In this document: positions 1 to 12,205 of the stretch, one piece after another
How the letters are laid out: each line of letters begins with the position of its first letter
Position numbering within the stretch: position 1 is the first letter of the stretch
Source of the DNA: Nectonema munidae
Taxonomy: Eukaryota > Nematomorpha > Nectonematoida > Nectonematidae
DNA length: 64,000 nucleotides
Assembly: GCA_030549495.1 (NCBI GenBank)
Contig: JAUIRK010000898.1
Coordinates: 2,108,001-2,172,000, forward strand
Direction: 5' to 3'
Program-made: the position numbers and the translations under genes
The notes under the pieces: generated by a model
Database searches by the model: none
Told to the model about the DNA's origin: nothing
Seen by the model: the letters and a program-made list of their open reading frames with translations, nothing else

Positions 1-842
1 TATAACTTGTTTATTTTTTATTAATAAAATTTAATTTTGTTAAATATGCATGAAACTAAAATAAAATGCATCCTATTGAAATGAAAAGTTTTAAAAAGTG
101 GAAATTTATTGAAAATTTTACAAATTTTAATTAATAATAATAATTAAAAAAAAATCATTAGCATGAGATATAAAATAAAAATGAACATGTATTCGCTACG
201 CATAATATATCATAATTTTAAATTTATCTCTTATTTGAGGGGTTGGGCAAGTCCTTTAACAGGGCTATAATTAGTGTAAGTATTATTTGTGTGTATAAAT
301 AAAGTCGTATTGTAGATGGAGCCTATTTCACAGGGGTTACTGTATTTACAAAATACTTAAAAATTAATAAATTCAACGCCACCTCTACTCTTCCGACTTC
401 GGCTAACTCCACATGCCTACAAAAATAAACTATTTTTTTTTAAAATAAAAATTATTTTTAGTACTTAGAAAAACCGACTCCTAAATTTTATCAGATACCG
501 ACTCCAACTCCGAGTCCCATTTATGCGCAATATCATTTTTTCAGTTCTCCTTCACATTTCAACCTCTGTTCTTAGCTGTCTTATTTTTCTAATGTTAATA
601 ACTAATTTTAAAATAGTTTTATGATTTAGAGGAAAAATACACCAGCTTTGTTTGGTGAAGTTTATTTTAAAGCATATTTTTACTTTTGCATAACGTAAAA
701 TTTACCTTAATTTGATCCTCATTAGTTTTAGGTGATCGCTAAGTGTCATTTAGGCCGTTCTTTTTGCGACACTGTATTTGGATTTAGCATTTCACAAATG
801 TTCTACAGTATAAATAAATGTTATAATAAACCTGGCAAAACA
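1..842. other. AT-rich stretch, no gene seen
   Basis: No coding region, RNA gene or element end was recognised. The 60-codon open frame at 732-914 has no recognisable motif and overlaps an inverted repeat, so it is treated as chance. Confidence 0.5.
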
Positions 843-906
843 TTTGCTCAATACTGTTACCAAAAACGAATCCTAGAGTTTACATTTAACGAGTACTTTA
901 ACAAGT
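843..906 (+). repeat. Left arm of a 3.9-kb-spaced inverted repeat
   Basis: About 62 bases here match the reverse complement of 4776-4838 with three or four differences. The arms could be ends of a roughly 4-kb element or two independent copies of a short repeat in opposite directions. No coding region between them supports the first option. Confidence 0.6.
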
Positions 907-2180
907 GTTGGTAACGTATAAAAACATCTCTACTTTATTTGCGCAGGACGTTGAATAAATTTACTAGGTATAACTTGATCAGTTTTAAAAAACACATGAT
1001 CTTGTGCTTTGAATTTAACAATTAAAACAAAATCAGTTCGAAGTTCGGTGAAAAAATGTTTACATTTTATTGAAAATTTTAAGATAATTAACTTTTTCCA
1101 GATTTAAATTAAATAAAATCTTTGCAAACAAAAAAGCCTATATTTTTAAAATTTTAATAATAAAACCAATAATTCAAAAGTGGTTATACAAAGTTACATA
1201 CAGAAGAGAGGACAAAATTTACACTTTGTAACCGGTGTCCAATTTGCGGCGTGAGGATCGTATGTTCACGCTGTCTTTCTTTCATTTAGCAATTTGAGAG
1301 AATTTTAAATATAATTTTTGTGCATCATCTTAAACCCTCTGAGCTAAAAGAAAATTTGTTTGAACTCAGTATATAAGAATTGGTGATAAATGCTTTTTCT
1401 TGTAATATGGAATTTGTAGAACAAAATTTTTAGAAAGAGATTATTCAAGTTAAATGGAATAAGAATTTTTTATTGAGTGAAACATATATATGAACAATTT
1501 AGTTGAAGTAAAGAAAAAATGATCGTAATTCTTTCTAATTACTCTTATTTACGGTCTCACGAAAAGTCGGCAAGTTATTTTAGTAGAAATAAACAAAAAA
1601 TTACTTTTATTTAATCAAAATTTGCACTTAACTGTTTGTGTGCTGCCCCAAAGTTTTATAAATCTGATATAGATAAAGAACCTATTCTTTTTGAGAGGCA
1701 GGTTATCTAAAAAAGAGCTGCCTTCTATTGATCCAGATACAGATTAATCCATATTTATAATAGCATCAAATCATAGGCCTATTTTCATTCTTTTCATTCA
1801 TATTTTTATTTAGAAGAGTAATACATCCAACTTCCTCAACATTAAAAGAGTCGAAGTCTCCGAATGCTGAAGATAATTCCTCATTGTCGCGATCCTCATC
1901 CACGATATCCTTGCAGAGAATGAAAAGACCCCTATCCTTTACCTTGGATAAGCCATCTTCAACGTTCATACTTTTTTCGCAGGGCGAAAATAGCGCCTTG
2001 GTATTTCATTTTCGCTTAAAAGAAGGCAGAACTAGAATCCTTTTCTTTTAGAAAGAAAAATACACGACATATGAAATTCATAAATTCAATAAACTAGCTG
2101 CAATATATAAAGGCAAAATTACTCGATCTCTTTATCAAACACAAAAAATTCAAGACTCTCTTCGAATCATAAGGGTGATT
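907..2180. other. Intergenic DNA with one shared repeat
   Basis: Bases 1376-1480 resemble 59260-59370 (shared blocks such as ttcttgtaatatggaa), so a dispersed repeat is present. A minus-strand open frame of 67 codons at 1766-1969 is acidic and unrecognised; it may be a gene relic or chance. Confidence 0.4.
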
Positions 2181-2183
2181 TTT

Positions 2184-2204
2184 CTTCTTCTTCTTCTTCT
2201 TATT
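2184..2204 (+). repeat. CTT microsatellite
   Basis: About six tandem CTT units, followed by TATTATTAT. It lies about 60 bases before the candidate exon at 2260, so it would fall in the intron. Confidence 0.7.
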
Positions 2205-2259
2205 ATTATGTAGTAACACCTTTTCTCATTGTTAACTTCTTCCTCATTTCAATAAATAG

Positions 2260-2346
2260 GAAACGAAAAAAATATTGAAAGAACTAAGTCCAGACCTAGA
2301 AGTCAATAAATTCGACAAGGAGTTGAAGGACCGTCTCAAAACTCAG
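2260..2346 (+). CDS. Candidate internal exon, hypothetical protein
   Basis: An 87-base block open for exactly 29 codons. It is preceded by a pyrimidine-rich stretch ending in AG (2258-2259) and followed by GT (2347-2348). The predicted peptide is highly charged (starts ETKKILKEL, contains DKELKDRLKTQ) and looks helical. Base composition is less AT-rich than the flanks. It could belong to the same plus-strand gene as the terminal exon at 6390-6729, but the phases do not match directly (this exon ends in phase 0, the next starts with one spare base), so another exon would be needed between them. No family was recognised. Confidence 0.35.
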
Positions 2347-4775
2347 GTTGTCACTTTCACCTTTTTGCTTTATTCATATTTCGTTAGCGCCTTTTCTTGT
2401 TTTCTGTCTGATCGTAGTTAAAGGCGACACGAGCGAGTGTGTACAACATTTTTTTGAACATGAGTGCATCACAACAACAACAGATCATCCACAACGACAA
2501 CAAAATTCGCGAAGAAAAAAAACGCAAACGAGAAGTAACACTTTTTTTTTTGCTTTTTAGCATTTCCACGCTTCCTTTTCGATTTGTAGGATGCATGTGT
2601 ACACATCCGTACCCCGTCACCTTTTATTATTTGCGACACATTGATATTATTTTCAAAATTCACTAGCACACGTATACTGAAAGTATGCCGTATATTTCTG
2701 TGTATAGATCGCCCTACATAATTACCCCCTCTCAAATTTAAGTCAATACTTAAGATTTACATAGTTGCCAACTCTACCGCTTTTTGAGAATTTTTACAGC
2801 TTTTGAATGCTAAAAATTTTTATTGGGACACGTTGAGCATATGCATCCTGTGCTTTATATTTGTTTTTTTTTACTTTTTTTCATCGATTTATGTTTTACA
2901 TAAATTTAGACATGTAAACCAATTTTTACTTCTTGAAGAATGAGTGATAATAAAAATACAACAAAAAGTCGCTACGACAACTGCTTTAAAGAAGAATGGA
3001 TTCAAAAATTTGAATTTATGTTTACTAAATGCAAATTAGGTTCTTCCCATGCATTTTGTCGTACTTGCAAAAAAATATAAAAAAATTTTAGGGTCCATGG
3101 GTCGTTTTCGAAAAAAAGTCTACCGCTTTGGTCTTCTCTGAGGTTGGCAACTATGGATTTAGCCAATATATTGGGCATAAGTCGTCCTTTAAAATGCGAA
3201 ACTCGCCTCTAAGTTATTGGCGAGCTAAGATTTCTTTCTTTGCATGCTGACGAATCGTTGACCGTAACGTAAACAAAAGCCTGTTCATATAAAATAGACT
3301 ATTCAATAGGTTTTTGCACCAAACTTTCGTGGGTATCAGCCTAAGATAAGGCTTGGTTACCTATGTGAATATGCCACAAGATCAAAAGTTTCGTTTTTTG
3401 CTACCGTTATGTATAAGATAACCTACATTTTAAGGATTAAGATGTCGACGTATACACCCAAATATACGCTAATTGAAAGATACATCTAATCTTTGTTTTT
3501 ATTGATTAACAAAAAAATACAGATTTATATTGGCTTTATATTTGCTAGATTTTAGTGCGATATTTGGGTTTGTTAATTAATTCTGATATTGGTTTTTTTT
3601 CTTTTTTAACGCATTTTGTGTTATTCTTTCTCAGTAGCGCTAGAGATTTTTAGATAAATATATTTCATTAGAAAAATGGGTATTTTTACTGCACTGTATT
3701 TCAAACTAAATGATAGTATTGATTACAAGTTTTTTCTTCATGTTTTTGCTCCTATCATGTGAAGATGAAATTTAAAAATACTCTCAGTAGTACGCACAGC
3801 GCGTGCAAAGTAGAAAACTACATTATAGCATGATGGATGAGGCAGTTTATGTATTCACTCAAAACAAACAGATATCGCAAACTGTCCGTGTTTCTTTGCA
3901 ACTGTCCCTATTTTTGCCAATCGTAGTTTACTTGATTTCATTTCTTTATACTTCGCCCCCTCATTCATCTTTCAGTTCCTTCCCTATGGTGAGTTTACTA
4001 TCTCTAGCATTGCTCAGGCTCAGTTTGTGCAGCCCGTCATACCCGTTTAAATTTTATTTAAACTGACCATATTCAAAAAAATGTTTCATATTTTTAAACT
4101 TGTCCACATGCCTAATTTTTTCGAAATACCTTTAAGATGGCATATTTAGACCTTATTTTTGTTTTTATACTATTATATATGCTTAATCGGTATCCAATAT
4201 TTTCTTAAAATTTTTTCTCAACCTTCGATTTTATTTTCAATATTTTAATGAAGTATCTAAATTTTTCAAATTATTTTTTTGATTAAATAAATTGGGGCTT
4301 ACTCATTATATTATTGTTATTAAAAAAGATTTTAGCTTAAAAAATATTTAATTAAGCTGTTCAAAGGCAAAAAAATTAATAACTTTTAAATTATTATTGA
4401 AAAAAACTTAATTTTGAACTTTTATGTGTATAGTAGTAAACAATTTCATTACCTCAGTTAAACCAATTTAAAAATGTAGTCCTAATTTTTTTCTAAAATT
4501 TTTGAATCTTTGAAGGGGGCGGTAAAAATCCTAGTGTTGATTAAAGAGGCTTTGAATCAAAAGTAGATAGCATGCTTTTTGCGCATTTAGAAAACATTAT
4601 AAATATGCATGTTACAAAATGAATATGTACGTTAATTTTTTACCTCTTTCTTCAGTTTAATAACCCATTTTAGTTCACGTAAAGCAGCTAATCCCTATTC
4701 AATTTCATTGGAATTCAACCTCTACAGGAACAATAACCCAAAATGGGGTAATATAAAATTACCATTTTAAAATTT
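2347..4775. other. Intron-like or intergenic DNA
   Basis: No supported gene. Open frames around 2384-2735 on both strands overlap each other in low-complexity sequence and show no family motif. An 87-codon frame at 3803-4066 is serine- and leucine-rich with no recognisable domain. Confidence 0.4.
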
Positions 4776-4838
4776 TTTGTTGAAGTACTCGTTAAATGTA
4801 AACTCTAGGATCCGTTTTTGGTAACAGTATTGGGCAAA
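4776..4838 (-). repeat. Right arm of the inverted repeat
   Basis: Reverse complement of 843-906 with three or four differences; see that entry. Confidence 0.6.
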
Positions 4839-5013
4839 AAAAGATAAAATTAAAAGATTCGTGTATGCAAATTAGAAAATATCTGAGTTAATTAAATTTA
4901 CTTCAACAAGTTATCTTTACAAAAAGAAAATTTCAACTTTAAAATGATTTAATTGATTTTTAACTTTTAAAATTAAAAAAGTATGGAGGATTAAAATTTC
5001 TGAACTAGTGTAG

Positions 5014-5082
5014 AAAAGAAGAAGGAAGTTTTAAGACGTTACCTATCTACCTCTAAAAGCCCCATCAAGACACTGCCGCACT
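5014..5082 (+). pseudogene. Partial duplicate of the 6390-6729 exon
   Basis: A copy of about 70 bases of the exon at 6450-6540 (shared block begins gaagaaggaagttttaag). Relative to that exon it lacks about 20 bases lying between two AAGAC direct repeats, consistent with deletion between short repeats. The match is otherwise nearly perfect, so the duplication is recent. No splice context was seen around it, so it is probably a non-functional fragment. Confidence 0.65.
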
Positions 5083-6389
5083 GCACATTAGGAGTAGAGA
5101 GAAAAATAAAATACTCATTTGGGTGGTTGTGGAGTTGAAGTAGTAAAAGTTGCACGTTTTGAGAAGGAGCCGGAGTCGTAATAATTATTACAACTCCAAC
5201 CCCCATTTTAAAAATATATTAGAAAATAAATTCATAGACACTCCCTTTAGTGTTCAACGTTTACAAAAACAATATAAAAATGTTTATTATTTTAGTCTAA
5301 CGATGTGTTTTTGCAACTCATAGAAAAAGGCCGAATAATTCAATAGAATTAAAGAATGAGCAAAGGAAAAACAGCTCGGTTTAGGAGTAGAAGGTTTTTG
5401 AAAAAATTTTAAACCAAATACTTTTGAAAAAATAAGTTAGGATAAATTTAGTTTTTGAATGCTATTATTTTTGCTTAGATTAAAAGGTTATAGAGAATAA
5501 TTTGAAAATCTTTTTGAAGACAATGTAGGAAAGACACTGAACAACAAATACAAACCAATAAATCATTTAAATAAATTATGTTGAAGAAAATAGATCAAAC
5601 ATTTTGCCTTGCAACATAAAGCAGAATCGTGTAAGATTCAAGACTTCTCTCAATGACTATGTAAAATCAGGATTAATAAATGACCTTTAAATATGGTACA
5701 TGTCATCATACTTTTAACATTAGTTGTGGATTGGAAACTAACTAGTGAGTCAGTAATTTATAACTGATGTTTCTAAAGCAATTTTACATGATTTGAAGTT
5801 GCAGAGATATAAGTTATAATATTTGAAACAGGAAAGTTGGTGTTGCATAATTATAAATAGGTGGAGTCATCAATGCTAAAAAATATACATGAATGGAGCT
5901 GCAGTCACAAAATTACAACTAGGTCTACTCTTAGGCTAAAAATTATAAACAAGTGAGTCAAAGTCTGAAAGTAATGCACACTTATTCGTATAGATGAGGT
6001 TTTGTAAGTCAAGATAATGAAGTGTGCGTGTATTGAGCTTTTATATTTTTTATAATGAATTTTTATCTAGCTTAGTGCAAAATAACTTACAGCTAAAAAT
6101 ATGGCTATCGGAGTTAAATTTTACGGTTATATGAAGAGATGGGCAAACTATGCCTCTCGGAATAAATGGTTCTGTTGTATGCTAAAAAGACTGGGTCAAT
6201 AAATTTTCACTCAAAGTTAAAATTATCGTAAATATTAACAATCTTTAGGTTCTTCATAGTCTTGCCTCTTTTGAATATTGCCCATTTTATTACATAATGC
6301 CCTTAAAGGGTCATTTACAAGTTTACCCACCCCTGGATAAGATGTTATATCAACGAAAAAATATAGCAACTGCTAGGTTTCTTCCTTAG
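5083..6389. other. Non-coding stretch before the terminal exon
   Basis: No gene or element end recognised. The last bases (6371-6389) form a pyrimidine-rich tract ending in TTAG, a plausible splice acceptor for the next feature. Confidence 0.4.
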
Positions 6390-6729
6390 TTCAATCAAAA
6401 TGCGTTTGCAAGATACCTATTTTTATATCCAACGATATTTTAAGGACGAGGAAAGGAAGAAGGAAGTTTTAAGACGTTACCTATCTACCTCTAAAAGCCC
6501 CATCAAGACTCAGCAAAGCAAAAGCAAGACACTGCCGCATGCAAAAAACTATGAAAGAGTCAGTTCCTTGCACAGCACCACTCTTCTGAATCGACACCGC
6601 GAGAACAATGCTGATGAAGATGGCAACTTCTCGCTTCTTCCTAAATCCAAGTCGCCTAACAGACCAAAAATTCCATCAGAGTTTTACTCGTCCCCTCCCC
6701 TTCCTACAAACCGAAAAATTAAAGTGTAG
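6390..6729 (+). CDS. Candidate terminal exon, hypothetical protein
   Basis: An open frame of 112 codons that begins just after a pyrimidine tract plus AG (6388-6389) and ends at TAG. It encodes a charged N-terminal helix (DEERKKEVLRRYLSTSKSP) followed by a basic, serine/proline-rich tail ending NRKIKV, probably disordered. An AATAAA-type signal lies about 35 bases after the stop, as expected for a last exon. Codon composition is richer in G+C than the flanks. If it is a single-exon gene the start would be ATG 6400 (109 residues). No family was recognised. Part of it is duplicated at 5014-5082. Confidence 0.5.
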
Positions 6730-7499
6730 TCCTTATTTTATATTTGTTAATTTTTAAAATAAAATATATACTCGATTTTCTAATGATCTTCAATCTTCAC
6801 TAAAAATGTTCACTTTTTGCACACCTTTTAAATGCATATAGCATGAATTTATTCACGGCTTGAAAAAACAGCAAAAGTACTCTGAGTAGTGGTGCCGATT
6901 AGTCTTGAATGAAAATTGGGCTTTATTAATATTATTTAGAAATATTAAAGTAATTTCATTAAGGTTATTAAAAAAGTTAGCAAAAAATATGTAAAACTAA
7001 ATCATCACGGATAAATGGTTAACTTCAGATCTTTTTAAAGAACAATTTGGCAAAGTGATACAATTTATTTTAGATTATAGAATTAGATGGAGCTCTTCTT
7101 TATATGATTGATCGTTTTAGTTTGCTTAAAAATTGTATTGAAAAAGCCGTTCGCCTCAGCCAAATTACTTTTGAAGAGCTGGTTCTTTTCAAAAAATGAG
7201 TTGAAGCTCTACTTTCTTTGAAAATTGTTCTAAAGTTTCCGTGCTCTAATGATCTTAATTCACTTAAAACTGACATATTCATCAAAATTTGCTAAAAAGC
7301 TGAAAATGAAATTTTCTTTTTACTAAAAAACTTTTGCCAACAATATTCATTAAAAAGACAAAACAATTTAATATCTTTGATGAAATATTTATCTAATTTC
7401 GAAGAATATAAATACAAAACATCTAAGAAAGGTTAAGATCGGCCGGTTTCTGCGTTGTGCCAATGAAGGAAATTTGATTTTCGATAAAATAAAGAGCTT
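6730..7499. other. AT-rich stretch, nothing recognised
   Basis: After the likely polyadenylation signal near 6760 there is no supported gene. A short string at about 6887 (agtggtgccga) recurs near 21730 in opposite orientation and may be an hAT-type end. Confidence 0.4.
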
Positions 7500-8750
7500 T
7501 TAGATTAGTTTCGATGAATTTTTCAAGTAAAGACCCAGAGCAGCCTTATTTTGAATGTCTGTGATTGCAAGAGGGAAGTCTTACAACGATAGCCTTTGCG
7601 CTTGTCTTCCATGATATGAATGAATGGAACGTTTTTTTGGTAAAGAAAGGCTAATGAAGTTGTCACAAATACCCATTTGAGTTGTGGTGGCATTTCTAAT
7701 AATGGCAGTTGATCGAAGTTCATGAAAGAACTGTTTTAAGACATATTCTGCCAAGCAGTTTTTCAAGCGTTCAAGTCAACTCTCAAGAGTTCCTGAGAAT
7801 CTCTTGTAAATGTAGTAATTGATTAAAGGCAGACATTTTTACAGGCCCTGCGAAGAACACATTTTTTGGCTAAAAGTGGAAAGAAGGAAAAGTAAATCAG
7901 CTTTTATTTTATCTGAAATCTTAGAAAAAGAGATTTTCCACTTCTCAAGATAGAGGTCAACACCCAGGTAGTTCGTTTTTTTATGAGGCAATAATTTTTT
8001 TTAAAAGTAATCTCTTATCTTCAAGAAGAAGAAAGGCTAATTCGGAACTAGGTAGCATTATTGCAGGTTGCCTGATCACAAGCCAGAAGAAGCATGCCGT
8101 CTAGGTAGACTTCGCAGAAGGCAACTTTGAGTTTAAGAAGGATGAGCTACAGCATAGCTTGAGATAAAATTGGGAAGATTTTTTTGTAGTTCTTATGGAT
8201 TGAGAATTTGAGATACGCATACTGGATGGATAGCTTTAATGCACACGCAGCACAATTTGGTAGATACGGAGTCTCAAACAAGACTAGAAAAGTAAAAATT
8301 TCCAATGATTCTCACCCATTGTCTTTTTTTGGTACCAGAAAGACAGGAGACAAAGTTCGATGATTTTCAGCGTGTTCAATCACTTCACACCCCAGTAAGG
8401 AAGGAAGACTATTAACAATGAGGTTCTTAAGAAGAGGTTAAAACTTTGAGAAGGACCCAAATTTACTATCGTCGTGACTTAAGCATGTAAACTTCCCATA
8501 ATACTTTCAGAATAAACGTGTTTTTAGGGTTAGAATATATTTCCAAAAATTCTTCGATGAGAAGATATGAAAATTCGTTCAAATCTTCGCTTTCGCCCCT
8601 TGATAGCAAGTCGCTATAATTCTTGAAGAAATCGAAGCAGTTGATGGCTATCTTGTCTTTAATGTTTATATTTGGCGCAGGGCCTAGGAATTGAAGCGAA
8701 TCTTGTGAATAAAAGCTGCTTGATAGCTTCAACACTTGTATATTCATATG
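7500..8750 (-). mobile_element. Decayed retroelement (reverse-transcriptase relic)
   Basis: On the minus strand around 8300-8350 a short segment resembles the start of a retroelement reverse transcriptase (a SPVFLVPKKD-like string), with weaker RT-like stretches downstream towards 7500. The upstream open frame 8466-8747 (93 codons, starts MNIQVLKLSS) may be part of the same element but carries no recognisable domain. The element is broken many times over and looks old. The clade (DIRS-like, BEL or Ty3 kin) cannot be decided by eye, and no terminal repeats were found. Confidence 0.35.
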
Positions 8751-9372
8751 AGTCCTCGCTTCAGATGAAGATTTTAAGGAGGATGGGGAGTTGTTCTAAC
8801 TTTAGACGTAGCAGAGGCTTTATTCTTAATTTGAACATTCTGGTGTCTTCTTATCAGCCTCATTTCTTCACGAAGTCCTAAAAGAGCCTATTGCAGAGGA
8901 GCGTAACGCTCAGCACTCAGGGCTTTTGGTACGCTCATGGTTTATGTCAAAATAACTGAACACTCAGGGCAGCAGTTATAACGTCTATCAATAATCATAA
9001 GTTACAGGCAACTTTGTTCTAAGTTTGAAGAAAACTATTTATTCTGATCTTTTTCAAGAAGGTCTAAAAATGGGATTCTACTTGCAGTTCGAATTCATGA
9101 GCTTCGTAACTAAAACTAAGTGTACTCCCAGCTTTAGTTAGTTTTACATTTATTTTATAGGAAGCCCGCCTCTTCTCCGCCCACCCCCACTGGCTATGCG
9201 CCGATTAAAAATTAGTGTATACCTACATATAATTGTATTAATTCATGTTTACCTTCAACTTATAAATTGTCTCACAAAAATGTAAGTTTGTGATACTTTT
9301 TCCTGTTTACTATGAACCTATTATATTGCGTAAGATTATTATACACACAAAAAAGAATTTTAAGAATTAAGA
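8751..9372. other. No gene seen
   Basis: Nothing coding recognised. A C-rich patch at 9170-9200 resembles hAT end sequence, but no partner end was found. Confidence 0.35.
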
Positions 9373-10155
9373 AAGAGCCCAGCGGGGTATGAATTTTTAG
9401 GTAGGGGAGATGCTCTCCCCGTAGGGAACGAGGTGGGTCGGGAAACAATTATGATCAAATGAAAATATCAGAATTTTTAAATGATTCATTATTTTGTCAA
9501 CAAAAATTAACTCTTCCACTTTTTCTGGATTCAAGATACTTCGTTTACTGTTTACAATATTTGAAGCGGAACTGAACAATCCTTCTGATTGAGAGTTGCT
9601 TGTCGGTATTATTTTATTAAGATATAATTCTGAAAAAGTATATTTCGATAGTATTTTGTAATTTTTAAAACCTATTTGGAAAGCCTTATAAGACTATTAT
9701 AATAATAATTAAAAAAATTAGATCAGGGGAAAAGGAGAGGGCATTTTGAAGAAAGAAGAATTAGGAAAAGAAAAAGAAGCTGAAACGAGGCGCGATTTTT
9801 TTCCGGGGACGCACTGAACAGTGAAAAAATGGCGATTTCCATAGAAAAGTAGGGACGCATCGATTAGTGAAACCTTATGATATGAAATAAATGTCAATTT
9901 CATAGGAGATTTCGTGCAACCGAACCCAAAAAATTTTCAGTATTATTTCATATTATTTAAATCATGTCAAAAAATTTACAAAAAGATAATGAAGATAATA
10001 AAGACTTTGTAAATAATGTATATATTTGCAAATATGGACGATCAAATTTTCTATCAATTCCCCGATAACGGGGTTAAAACCTTCCCCGCGACAAACAAGG
10101 AGTCTCCCCCTTCCTCGCGGGGAACAGGAAAGTTCGGGGTACCCGCTGGGCTCTG
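9373..10155 (-). mobile_element. Internally deleted hAT transposon
   Basis: The ends are inverted copies of AGAGCCCAGCGGG (left 9374, right ending CTCTG at 10155), and both flanks of the inner sequence are rich in GGGGA/TCCCC motifs typical of hAT ends. A transposase C-terminal remnant lies at 9397-9579. The flanking bases share TAAGAA but do not form a perfect 8-bp duplication. At 0.78 kb it is far shorter than an autonomous hAT, so it is a deletion derivative. Confidence 0.65.
9397..9579 (-). pseudogene. hAT transposase C-terminal fragment (ZBED1-like)
   Basis: The peptide contains FSSASNIVNSKRSILNPEKV, which matches the hAT dimerisation-region signature (FSTA.[DN]I...KRS.L.PE.V). It is the only coding remnant seen in this deleted element. 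The rest of the transposase is gone. Confidence 0.7.
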
Positions 10156-10463
10156 GTAAGAAGTGGATATTTATTATTATTTTTTTAATTATGAAATATT
10201 GCAGATAATAATTCGTGGCAAAACACCATAAAAATTTTATTTAAGAATGGATATCATTAACGCCAAAATTCAACTAATAAAACAAATATATTGACTAAAG
10301 TAATTAGTAATTTTAAAAATCTTTTGTGTAGAATTTATGTGATAAAGAGGTATTAGTCAAAAAGCAATCTAACCCATTCTGGGTTATTGTTCAGGAACGC
10401 CGATGATCTCGAATTTCCAAAGGAATTCATTGAAGATTAATCAAAATCGTTGGCTTTGCAACT

Positions 10464-10622
10464 TATTTTTTTATTTTTTTTTTGACAGGGTGCTTCATGC
10501 AAGGGAAGTAGAAACTTCCATATCTGCACTGATGAACTTTTTTATGATAAGTCGATGGCATCGCTGGGATTCGAACCCAAAGGCTTTGGATCCGTAGCGA
10601 CGCCTCTACCTATCAGCCCAAA
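10464..10622 (-). mobile_element. tRNA-derived SINE (family C)
   Basis: Read on the minus strand it starts with a tRNA-like head: an A-box-like TGATAGGTAGAGGCG (10600-10614) and a near-perfect B box GGGTTCGAATCCC (10566-10578). A roughly 80-base body follows and an A-rich tail (T-run on the plus strand at 10466-10483). The head plus A tail is diagnostic of a Pol III-transcribed SINE. No clear target duplication was found. Confidence 0.7.
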
Positions 10623-11987
10623 TTAATTAGTAAGTCATACAAATGTGCTTAAACTTGTGTACTAATTAATCATTTTAGTCTGTCTAACTTTAATATGTTT
10701 ACTAATTAAAAAATAATTAATTGATACCAAATATTTAGTGGTATATATTATAGTCAGTAACTATTACTTTTTAATTTGCAATAGTTACTGTTATACTAGT
10801 GAAAATAGGGACACAATAATACTACGCATACAACTTGGTAAACTTCACTAATTTACGTCTAAATGAAGGATAGCATGTTAGGAGAAACAAGAAATGAATA
10901 GGGAATGGTATGTGTGTGTGTGAAATAAGGTACTATTTAGCTAATTCGGAAACACAGTTAAATGCTGAAAGATGTCAGCTTTTATATTCGTCTGCAAAAA
11001 AGCTTCTTTTTCTTCAAATTGAATTATTTTGCAGGTTTTTTTAAAGTATCAACTTTTGAAATAAGAAAATTTATTTTAAAAATAAAAAAATTATGCACAT
11101 TTGTTTTATTCAACCCAAAGTTTTTTTGTGATCGTTACAAAATTGTCTCCATTAAAATCTCAATAAATAAAAAAATAACTAAAGGAGAAAAAGCCAGGGG
11201 CTCGGAAAGTAGCATTTTGAGAATTTATCCCTGAGAATACATCAACATAATGGGAAAACGAAACAAAGTGGATACTCTCTGCAAGAAAAAGTAAATTTAA
11301 AATACTTCTATATTTTCAGAAAGTTGAATATTTCACAGTTTAAAAAAGTGTTTTTTGCACTTGAACAACTCTTCAACTCATGATCATAACGTAAGAAAGA
11401 AAAAGAATATCGGAAATTATTTTGCATTGCCACTTCTTTCCGAATTCTATTAGAAGTTTATTTATCTTCTCTACCTTGGACGAGAGAAAATTGTCACCAA
11501 GAGCAAACACTTGGGTGACGAATGAAAAACCTCCTTAATTTTTTAAGAGCTACTCCGAATAGTCAATAAGGAGAAAAGGAGTGGTGCCCACTGCTCAGCC
11601 TATTTATTACACGAGACACCCAAGTGGATGGATGGATTAGAAGCCAGAACATTTTTGCCTTTTTAATACGATACCTTCGCCACATCAAAACCTTCAAGAA
11701 AACACGTAAGCATAAATAATTGTTGGACTCCTTTTTGTACTTTTCGCATATATATTCTTTAACTTAAATATAAAAAATACAGTACATCATATCATATCAT
11801 CTGAAAGCGTAAAATCGTGCTGGCAATTATATAAACGATCTAAAACAATAAAAAATTTAAGTTATTACCTATATTACTTCCAAGAAATAAAGTTTTGTTA
11901 TTTTTTTTAAATTTTAACTTCTTAACTTTCAATTGTTTTTATCATTTCTTTGAACTTTTCCTTCTCACTCTTTAGAATATTAAAATT
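10623..11987. other. No gene seen
   Basis: AT-rich DNA with a short GT run near 10911. The 90-codon frame at 10962-11234 is lysine/phenylalanine-rich low-complexity sequence and is not accepted as a gene. Confidence 0.4.
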
Positions 11988-12205
11988 CGAATAAAACATC
12001 CTAGCATTCATTTCTCTTAGTTTGAGATTACATCAGGATGATAAATTATTATGCTTCTCTTGAATGAATGGAAGAAAGAGATACTTACAATATTTTTTGT
12101 TTGTCAAAAAAGTATTTCATTCCATCATTCATTCAAAAAAGCATAATTTATCTTTCTGATGTAATCGCAAACTAAGATAAGTAAGTGCCTAGGATGCTTT
12201 AGTTT
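11988..12205. mobile_element. Foldback MITE
   Basis: The two halves are inverted copies of each other over almost the whole length: the left arm (CATCCTAG, then TTAGTTTG, ATTACATCAG, ATAAATTA) returns in reverse complement in the right arm up to CTAGGATG at 12188. Total length is about 200 bases with a short unpaired centre. No coding capacity. The superfamily cannot be assigned from the ends. Confidence 0.7.

Noticed and set aside
3803-4066. 87-codon hydrophobic frame as a small membrane protein
   Set aside because: No signal, no family motif, compositional bias from T-rich DNA.
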